From the NCBI GenBank assembly GCA_035771165.1, contig JAWNZC010000091.1, positions 456,501 to 520,500 of the forward strand: a DNA stretch of 64,000 nucleotides. Reading direction: 5' to 3'. Below, in pieces: positions 56,396-64,000 of this stretch. Position numbers and translations under genes: made by a program. Origin of the DNA: Paragorgia papillata. Taxonomy: Eukaryota > Cnidaria > Anthozoa > Scleralcyonacea > Coralliidae. Below the pieces are notes generated by a model. It ran no database searches. It saw only the letters and a program-made list of their open reading frames with translations, and was not told the DNA's origin. Each line of letters starts with the position of its first letter. Within the stretch, counting starts at the first letter, position 1.

Positions 56396-56555
56396 TGAAA
56401 TAACGTATCAATTTTAGTTTTGTTTCGTTTTTATCTCTGAATTCCATCGCATCCTCGTCGCCATTGTAATATTTACATACTTTACGCAGTCTCCATGTTT
56501 CAAGACCCATTCGTGGTCTACCGTCCCCATTATCTCTTGCGGGACTATCTTACCG
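56396..56555. other. Spacer between gypsy-2 and tandem duplication
   Basis: No gene or repeat recognised. Confidence 0.4.
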
Positions 56556-56565
56556 GATACTACAT

Positions 56566-56720
56566 ATTCATTCATTCATTCTTTCATTCATTCATTCATT
56601 CATTCATTCATTCATTCATTCATTCATTCATTCATTCATTCATTCATTCATTCATTCATTCATTCATTCATTCATTCATTCATTCATTCATTCATTCATT
56701 CATTCATTCATTCATTCATT
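56566..56720. repeat. (TTCA)n microsatellite, copy 1
   Basis: About 38 TTCA units with one TTCTTTCA interruption near the start. The long Ile-His-Ser-Phe open frame here is only its translation. Confidence 0.97.
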
Positions 56721-57323
56721 CAAAGACTGTCTACTCAGCTTTCACGTCTTTCCTTCTTTTGTTTTCTTGAATGTTTCCTTTTTGTCTTTATTTTTTTGAA
56801 ATTGCATTGGGTATCATGTAGCTCTTGTCACAAATTAAAAACTGTGACTAACATGTCCTGGAAATAAAAGGAGAAAATCAATGAATACATGTATATGATA
56901 TGTGCAATTTACTGTACACATCAATGTGAAATTAAAGACATGACCTGCTAATAACTTAACCCATTGCTACCTTTTTCCTAAATCAAACTATTGCTAAATT
57001 TTAAGCAGTAACATGGCTACTGTGAAGTGAAAGGAAGGAATGTATAAATTATTTGTTGAACCATTCCTGCATTTCTGTGTTAACTACAATAAAACACTAA
57101 GAGGCTAGGCTGTCCAAGTAGAAATGGATTAAGATACATGTACTGTAGGTCTTAACTTAATCTTGCTTAGACAGCCTCCAATAACATAATTTTTTTTCGA
57201 GCATTTGATTATAGCTGATAATATAAACACAAGAGGCTAATTGTTCTAAAACCATGATGTACATCTTGCATCTAATTTTACAAACCGGTGATACAAAATT
57301 AATGCAGTAATCGATTCAAGTAA

Positions 57324-57646
57324 GGGGGTGTTTACACGAGGCCAGCCTGAACTCGGACCGGCCAGAATTTTGCATTTCAGTTTTTGTTTACATGAGGCTG
57401 GCCTTGAAACTATTATAGGCTTGGTTTCGCTGTTGCTTCAACATTTGTGTCAATTGCCTTAGAGCTCGTTACCACCAGAGAATCATTATTTCATGTGGAT
57501 ATGACACCATAGTGGGCAACCTGAGATTAGGCCAGTGTGAACTGAATCTCAGACCGGACTCATGAAAATGATCTATAGTAAAAACACTACAACCAACCTA
57601 AAGTCAGTCTGGCCTGAGTTCGGGCCAGCCTCGTGTAAACATCCCC
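57324..57646. mobile_element. Harbinger-like MITE, copy 1
   Basis: GGGGGTGTTTACACGAGGC at the left is inverted at the right as GCCTCGTGTAAACATCCCC (one mismatch). The flanks are TAA on both sides, fitting the 3-bp TWA duplications of PIF/Harbinger. Similarity between arms continues through CCAGCCTGAACTCGG. Non-coding. Confidence 0.75.
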
Positions 57647-58301
57647 TAATACTGCAGTACTGGTATAAAACAAATCTAAAAATATTCACATGTACGAACC
57701 AACTAACTTGACACTACTCTAAATGAGGAGGAGAAAACATGGACCCCTGGTGAACCGTGTGAGGTAACCGGGTCGAGGAGTTTCATGTTTTGTCCTTTCT
57801 CTAGAATGGGTTTGTAAAAAAGACATGGCTAATTCTTACAGTTACAACATATACACTAGTTTTTCACGTTTCTCCAGATACTCTTACATCCCGGCAATTA
57901 CACCAATAAATTACTTATCAATATTTTTACTATCCAACTCCAATAATGCATTTGGTGTCAATGTACATTGTAACAGTAGACTAGAAAATGGAAATGACAT
58001 ACAATCGGGAACCAAGACCAGCTGACAATTTGAAAGTTGAAAAAGTATAGAATAAAACATATTTCAAAAAATAATGCCATCCTGAAAACCCAAGGTAGGT
58101 GATTTAAAACAGTTGCAACTCTTATCTTGAGTTTCCAAGATGGCATTATTTGTTAATAAATTGAAAAATCCGGTATCTGTAAGGAAAATTACAAAATCCA
58201 AGCTTCTGCCAGTCGATAAGAGGTTAAGAAAGATCAACTGCCACAACCTCTTTGATCTAACTAAAGACCAAAGATATATCAATATTAACAGAATTACTTA
58301 C

Positions 58302-58367
58302 CTTCAAATAGTTTGGCTGCTCGTTGACAAACGATACGACAAATATTCCCACAAGCATTGAAGTCAT
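58302..58367 (-). pseudogene. Duplicate of the candidate first exon
   Basis: Same sequence in unit 1, but the upstream region is replaced at 58397 by the start of unit 2 (TTCA array), so it lacks the presumed promoter. Confidence 0.3.
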
Positions 58368-58406
58368 TTTTAGAAACAGAGTAGGAAGGAAACTTCGATA
58401 CTACAT

Positions 58407-58561
58407 ATTCATTCATTCATTCTTTCATTCATTCATTCATTCATTCATTCATTCATTCATTCATTCATTCATTCATTCATTCATTCATTCATTCATTCAT
58501 TCATTCATTCATTCATTCATTCATTCATTCATTCATTCATTCATTCATTCATTCATTCATT
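58407..58561. repeat. (TTCA)n microsatellite, copy 2
   Basis: Same length and same interruption as copy 1. Confidence 0.97.
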
Positions 58562-59164
58562 CAAAGACTGTCTACTCAGCTTTCACGTCTTTCCTTCTTT
58601 TGTTTTCTTGAATGTTTCCTTTTTGTCTTTATTTTTTTGAAATTGCATTGGGTATCATGTAGCTCTTGTCACAAATTAAAAACTGTGACTAACATGTCCT
58701 GGAAATAAAAGGAGAAAATCAATGAATACATGTATATGATATGTGCAATTTACTGTACACATCAATGTGAAATTAAAGACATGACCTGCTAATAACTTAA
58801 CCCATTGCTACCTTTTTCCTAAATCAAACTATTGCTAAATTTTAAGCAGTAACATGGCTACTGTGAAGTGAAAGGAAGGAATGTATAAATTATTTGTTGA
58901 ACCATTCCTGCATTTCTGTGTTAACTACAATAAAACACTAAGAGGCTAGGCTGTCCAAGTAGAAATGGATTAAGATACATGTACTGTAGGTCTTAACTTA
59001 ATCTTGCTTAGACAGCCTCCAATAACATAATTTTTTTTCGAGCATTTGATTATAGCTGATAATATAAACACAAGAGGCTAATTGTTCTAAAACCATGATG
59101 TACATCTTGCATCTAATTTTACAAACCGGTGATACAAAATTAATGCAGTAATCGATTCAAGTAA

Positions 59165-59487
59165 GGGGGTGTTTACACGAGGCCAGCCTGAACTCGGACC
59201 GGCCAGAATTTTGCATTTCAGTTTTTGTTTACATGAGGCTGGCCTTGAAACTATTATAGGCTTGGTTTCGCTGTTGCTTCAACATTTGTGTCAATTGCCT
59301 TAGAGCTCGTTACCACCAGAGAATCATTATTTCATGTGGATATGACACCATAGTGGGCAACCTGAGATTAGGCCAGTGTGAACTGAATCTCAGACCGGAC
59401 TCATGAAAATGATCTATAGTAAAAACACTACAACCAACCTAAAGTCAGTCTGGCCTGAGTTCGGGCCAGCCTCGTGTAAACATCCCC
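59165..59487. mobile_element. Harbinger-like MITE, copy 2
   Basis: Same element in the second 1841-bp unit; it was duplicated, not independently inserted. Confidence 0.75.
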
Positions 59488-60142
59488 TAATACTGCAGTA
59501 CTGGTATAAAACAAATCTAAAAATATTCACATGTACGAACCAACTAACTTGACACTACTCTAAATGAGGAGGAGAAAACATGGACCCCTGGTGAACCGTG
59601 TGAGGTAACCGGGTCGAGGAGTTTCATGTTTTGTCCTTTCTCTAGAATGGGTTTGTAAAAAAGACATGGCTAATTCTTACAGTTACAACATATACACTAG
59701 TTTTTCACGTTTCTCCAGATACTCTTACATCCCGGCAATTACACCAATAAATTACTTATCAATATTTTTACTATCCAACTCCAATAATGCATTTGGTGTC
59801 AATGTACATTGTAACAGTAGACTAGAAAATGGAAATGACATACAATCGGGAACCAAGACCAGCTGACAATTTGAAAGTTGAAAAAGTATAGAATAAAACA
59901 TATTTCAAAAAATAATGCCATCCTGAAAACCCAAGGTAGGTGATTTAAAACAGTTGCAACTCTTATCTTGAGTTTCCAAGATGGCATTATTTGTTAATAA
60001 ATTGAAAAATCCGGTATCTGTAAGGAAAATTACAAAATCCAAGCTTCTGCCAGTCGATAAGAGGTTAAGAAAGATCAACTGCCACAACCTCTTTGATCTA
60101 ACTAAAGACCAAAGATATATCAATATTAACAGAATTACTTAC

Positions 60143-60208
60143 CTTCAAATAGTTTGGCTGCTCGTTGACAAACGATACGACAAATATTCCCACAAGCATT
60201 GAAGTCAT
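60143..60208 (-). CDS. Candidate first coding exon of an unknown gene
   Basis: On the minus strand an ATG at 60208 opens 22 codons, MTSMLVGIFVVSFVNEQPNY then LK, followed directly by GTAAGT. The hydrophobic start could be a signal anchor. Upstream (60238-60420) the minus strand is less AT-rich, with CATCTTGGCG- and CATGGGAAC-like words, as at a promoter. Following exons were not found; minus-strand sequence around 59800-59865 reads LVLVPDCMSFPFSSLLLQ after TTGTCAG, which is a weak candidate. The protein is not recognised. Confidence 0.3.
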
Positions 60209-60237
60209 TTTTAGAAACAGAGTAGGAAGGAAACTTC

Positions 60238-60760
60238 GATAGCCCGGACTAGAATGAAGCAGATATCTTCATGTTCTTCGATCAAAACAACAACACGAGA
60301 AAGAAACTCGCCAAGATGGAGGTGACAGATATCCCATGATGCTTTGGGTTTGGTGCTCGTTCCCAGTCTATGGCGCCGACACATTTGTCGTTCCCATGAA
60401 TTTTCACACCAATTCGCCACTCGGCCAACACATAGCTTATGTTGATATATTAAGAAATTGGTATTTTATGTGAAATTTTCGTAACGGATGTGGACTGTGC
60501 TACACATTGTTTGCATTTTTTATTTCATTGGCATAACAGACTGTTTACATGTTTTAATATTGCTTTATATATTTGTTATAATTTTATTCAATTTTTCATG
60601 ACTGATGCACTTTTACATATTGTAGTTTATTCACCTAGGGGGGCGGGGAAGCAGTTTTAGATGCCAATTTAGGTTAAAAACTATCACACATAGTTGTAAC
60701 TGTCAGTCTCCCACAAGTTGAAAGTCCTCAAAAATTATAAAGTTGCTGTTACCAGGTTGG
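60238..60760. other. Possible promoter region and AT-rich spacer
   Basis: 60238-60420 is discussed with the candidate exon. 60421-60760 is AT-rich with a single GGGGGGCGGGG block at 60637-60647. No gene seen. Confidence 0.3.
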
Positions 60761-61061
60761 TATGGAAAACCTGGAAAGGTACGATGGTAATATGGGACTA
60801 CTATGGTGCACGTTTTCGCTAAATTTCAAGGTATGGAAAATACATAGGATGGTGAGTCTATGTTGCACACAATACGGAAAAGCTATGGGGATGATAAGCC
60901 CATTAAGTACCATAGAATTTCCATAGTTTTACTTTTATAAGGGATATGGCATTGATACGGGTTGAGTTAACAAGTCATTCCCATATAGGATTCACATCTA
61001 TGGGTCACATATGGCCCATTAAGTACCATAGAATTTCCATAGTTTTACTTTGATAAGGGAC
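60761..61061. repeat. CTATGG-rich repeat with 46-bp direct duplication
   Basis: CCCATTAAGTACCATAGAAT followed by TTCCATAGTTTTACTTT occurs at 60899 and 61015, with one mismatch. TATGG/CCATA words recur throughout, like the 49510-49870 tract. The second copy ends directly at the LINE. Confidence 0.75.
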
Positions 61062-63207
61062 CTTAAAAAACTTAATGAGAAATTACAGAATCCTTCAATT
61101 AGTTCGAAAAGATGGTGGGGTGTAGTCAAATCTCTGCACGTAGGAAAAATAAAAATTTCGGTTCCCACATTAGTTGAAGGTAGTAGACATATTACTGATG
61201 CGAAAGAAAAGACTGAAATTCTCAACGAATACTTTTGTAATCAGACTAGCGTTGATGATACTTTGGCTACATTGCAAAGTGAAATACCATTATTTCAAAA
61301 TTCTATTTTTCTTTGTCATATTCAAGCAACTGATCGTGAAGTCAATGATTTGCTTAGGAGTGTGGATGTTTCTAAAGCATGTGGTCCAGATGGCATTGGC
61401 AATTGCATACTTAAACTATGCGCCGATGGTATTACAAGTTCTTTGTCTGTCATCATAAACCTCTCGTTGTCACTAGGTGTATTCTTTGATGATTGGAAGG
61501 TTGCAAACGTAACTCCAATTTTCAAAAAAGATGACCGACAATCCAAGCTTAACTACCCGTCCGATTTCTCTGTTAAACGCACTTTCTAAAATTATCGAGA
61601 GGATTGTCTACATTAGACTTTGATAGAGATTGGCTTCCACAGTCCGTTGCAATCTGGTTTTCGACCTGGTGACTCAACAGTTAACCAGTTAGTCTACCCC
61701 CTCCACAAGATATACGAAACACTCGAACAAGGCAAAGAGGTCAGTATGATTTTTCTTGATATAAGCAAAGCTTTCGATAAAGTATGGCATGTTGACCTTT
61801 TATTTAAGTTGGAATCAATTGGTGTTAGAGGTCCAGTATTGAAATGGTTTCAAAGCTATTTGTCAAATCGTAAGCAAAGAGTTGTTATTGATGGACAATC
61901 TTCTTCTTGGGGGAATATTGGTGCAGGCGTTCCTCAGGGTTCCGTTCTTGGGCCACTTTTATTTTTGATTTATATTAATTATATTACTGACAACCTGAAA
62001 TCAGACTGGCTCCTATTTGCAGATGATACTCTTTGATTTTGTCGATGATCCAGGTAGTTCCGCACAGAAATTGAATTGCGATCTCGATATTATCAATGGG
62101 TGGGCACAGAAGTGGCTAGCCACTATTAACCCATCAAAATCTAAATGCATAACGTTTTCAGCAAAACGATTAAAGCCAAGTCATCCTGATCTCTTTTTCG
62201 ATGGAAAACAAATCCCCGAGGTAACCTAGCACACTCACCTCGGTATAACTTTTACCTGTAATTTATCTTGGAGGGTTCATATAATGAATGGTTTATGAAA
62301 AAGCTAGTAGAAGACTTAATTTGTTAAAAGCCATCAAGTACAAAGTTGATAGGCAGACCTTACAGCATTTATACAAATCTCTCATTCGTCCAATTATGGA
62401 ATACGGCGACGTATTATGGGATGGTTGTAATGAATTTGAGAGCGACCTCCTCGAGTCGGTCCAATATGAAGCTGGTAAAATCGTTACAGGAGCAATGAAA
62501 GGCTCTAGTAGGAGTCGACTATTGGAGGAAATTGGTTGGGGAAATATGTCAACAAGACGTTCTGTGCACAAGCTGTTATTATACTATAAAATTGTTAACA
62601 GTTTAATTCCTGACTATCTTAATCGCCTACTTTCTTTGCAAGTACATGATAGAACACACTATTTGTTAAAAACTTCGTTTGACTTTACTCTCTTTTCTGT
62701 TAAAACTGAGCGCTTCAAGAATTCTTTTTTTCCTTGAACAACACAACTTTGGAATGATCTTGATATTGATACAAGAAATTCTGAATCGCTCAGTTCTTTC
62801 AAGAGAGCTGTATTTAACTATTTTGCGATAGCTAAACCACCATCTTTTTATAACTATGCTCTTGATAGAAGATCCTCGATTTTACATACTCGATTGAGGT
62901 TAAATACTTGCTCTCTTAATTATTATTTGTTTAAAATTGGTTGCAGGGAAACTCCTGCCTGCATCTGTGGTTCAAATTACGAAAGTATCAAACATTTTTT
63001 CTTGAATGTCCTTTGTTTGCTGCACCGAGACACAAACTGCTCTCTTCTGCTGCTGCTATATTTACCGACAGATGGTTACTTTTTTCAGATATGGAAAAAG
63101 TTGATATTTTTCTGTCCGGATCACAATTTCTAAATGTAACTCAAAGTAGTAACTTATTTCGCCAAGTACAATTATTTATCAAACAATCTGGACGTTTTTT
63201 TTATTAA
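61062..63207 (+). pseudogene. LINE reverse transcriptase, frameshifted
   Basis: The pre-RT part has RWWGVVKSLH and VDVSKACGPDGIGNCIL. After a shift comes LQSGFRPGDSTVNQLV, FLDISKAFDKVWH, GVPQGSVLGPLLFLIYIN and the catalytic FADD box (about 62016-62027). Further frames give LEYGDVLW-like (MEYGDVLWDG), SFKRAVFNYF and a C-terminal LRLNTCSLNYYLFKIGC with C-I-C-G-x11-H-F-F-L-E-C (C-C-H-C type). The last frame ends at 63207. Multiple shifts and stops make it dead. Confidence 0.85.
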
Positions 63208-63388
63208 TTAATTAATAAGAATAAATTTTGTTCTTTCCATTTCTTTTTTTTTTTGGTTTGTTTATTTGTTAATACACTTCCGCCTCATGTAATTATGTAC
63301 TCTTTTGTGAAGGAGTAAGCTCCCTTGATGAGGTCTTTGAGCAAACTTCAAATATTAATAAATATGTTTAAATAAATATATATAAATG
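61062..63388 (+). mobile_element. CR1/jockey-group LINE, 5'-truncated
   Basis: It begins in the pre-RT linker immediately after a CTATGG-type repeat and ends near an AT-rich AATAAATAT tail. It encodes RT plus a C-terminal cysteine-rich region. Frame changes are at about 61550-61620, 62030, 62228, 62735 and 63000. Confidence 0.85.
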
Positions 63389-63394
63389 TAGCAG

Positions 63395-63684
63395 AGTCGT
63401 TCTACCGTGTAGTAGAGAAGCAGGGAATGGATGGTGGGCAGAGCCACGAAGTGCTTGTCAAACGCGCCAAGGTTGATTGGTGTCTTCCCCCGGTAATTCA
63501 ATGTGAATCTGCTCTGACTGAAATGGCTCGACTCTACATAGACGGTGACAAAACCTTGGGACTCAAACGACATCATGTGCCAGTTTACAAGGACCAGCGA
63601 TCATGGAGAAAGAGTGAGGATGATCTGTCCAAAGTGATCAAGAGAATTGTGCATACACCTGCAAAATTGCCTTTCCTATTGTGA
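63395..63684 (+). CDS. Open exon of unidentified, possibly host, gene
   Basis: After AATGTAG (possible acceptor at 63390-63391) an open frame reads AESFYRVVEKQGMDGGQSHE, VDWCLPPVIQCESALTEMAR, and ends VKRIV-like KRIVHTPAKLPFLL at a TGA. No internal start is required if it is a last exon. Composition is more balanced than in nearby relics and the frame is uninterrupted for about 95 codons. No transposon motif is seen and the family is not recognised. It could equally be an unknown element protein. Confidence 0.4.
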
Positions 63685-64000
63685 AGTTTTGTTCATTCAT
63701 GAACTTGACAATGACTTTCCCTGCTGAATTTATTCATAAACCTATTAAAAATGACATTTCCTGCTGAATTTAACTGCATGTAACTGCCAATGAATTTTGC
63801 TGTCTTATCTACTGGTGTGGTGTTCTTCCTTCCTATTTTGGAACATAAAAATGACTTAACTTAACATTTCCTTCTTAATTTAACGAACTACATATACCAA
63901 TGGATCAGGCTATCTTATGTGGTGGACTACTACAATACAATGTTTTATTTCGTACCAGATTTGCATTACATTACATAGGTATAGAAAGGAAGAGGGAAAA
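63685..64000. other. Possible 3' UTR
   Basis: AT-rich. CCCTGCTGAATTTA-type words occur twice (63719 and 63757). No polyadenylation signal could be assigned with confidence. Confidence 0.3.

Larger units (their letters stand above)
56556..58396. repeat. 1841-bp tandem duplication, unit 1
   Basis: It starts GATACTACATATTC and ends GGAAGGAAACTTC. All landmarks recur exactly 1841 bp later, including the length of the TTCA microsatellite. It contains the TTCA array, a 323-bp MITE and a candidate first exon. Confidence 0.95.
58397..60237. repeat. 1841-bp tandem duplication, unit 2
   Basis: Identical as far as compared by eye to unit 1. The right border is followed by GATAGCCCGG, so GATA is shared at all three junctions. 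Only this unit retains the sequence upstream of the candidate first exon. Confidence 0.95.

Noticed and set aside
56495..56770. 91-codon ORF of repeating Ile-His-Ser-Phe
   Set aside because: It is only the translation of the TTCA microsatellite; the same holds for 58324-58611.
1..64000. tRNA or rRNA genes
   Set aside because: No A/B-box pair or cloverleaf and no rRNA-like conserved stretch was noticed by eye; a covariance-model scan would be decisive.

Overview
This window is metazoan, non-bacterial DNA made almost entirely of transposable elements. There are no operons and no Shine-Dalgarno-led genes. Instead there are GT-AG introns, microsatellites, a TTAGGG-flavoured tract and many families of decayed retroelements and DNA transposons. 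The mix (CR1/L2-like LINEs, an R2-like LINE, Ty3/gypsy including an integrase-before-RT type, Bel/Pao, Crypton-like tyrosine recombinase, several hAT groups, Tc1/mariner, TTAA-targeting elements, a Penelope-type hammerhead relic) fits an invertebrate, most likely a cnidarian. That assignment is inference only.

Layout. 0-3 kb: a LINE running in from outside the window, its tail abutting an older LINE fragment. 3.7-11.7 kb: a two-exon Crypton-like recombinase gene split by a 6.8 kb hAT element with perfect 8-bp target duplications, which itself carries a 2.8 kb TTAA-flanked foldback element. 12.2-15.8 kb: a gypsy pol on the plus strand lacking its RT catalytic core. 16-25 kb: sparse region with MITEs, a G-rich TTAGGG-like tract, an intron-containing Tc1/mariner relic, minisatellites and interspersed repeats. 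25.4-27.3 kb: minus-strand R2-like LINE relic. 27.4-31 kb: gypsy tail plus short LTR, split by a second hAT with 8-bp duplications.

31-48.8 kb: a minus-strand Bel/Pao element of about 7.2 kb expanded to 17.8 kb by two insertions: a hAT-like element with 5-bp duplications (itself hit by a 1.3 kb non-autonomous hAT), and a young gypsy element with 523/529-bp LTRs whose integrase lies upstream of RT. In each case deleting the insertion and one target duplication restores the host reading frame. 49-51.5 kb: CTATAGG/CTATGG repeats, a hammerhead-like relic and an L2-like LINE. 51.7-56.4 kb: minus-strand gypsy missing the integrase core and interrupted by a 1.4 kb TTAA-flanked element. 56.5-60.2 kb: an exact 1841-bp tandem duplication. 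61-63.4 kb: another LINE, then one open exon that may belong to a host gene.

No gene in the window looks like an intact host gene. The elements do not work together; their relation is stratigraphic, and the nested insertions give a relative order of events.
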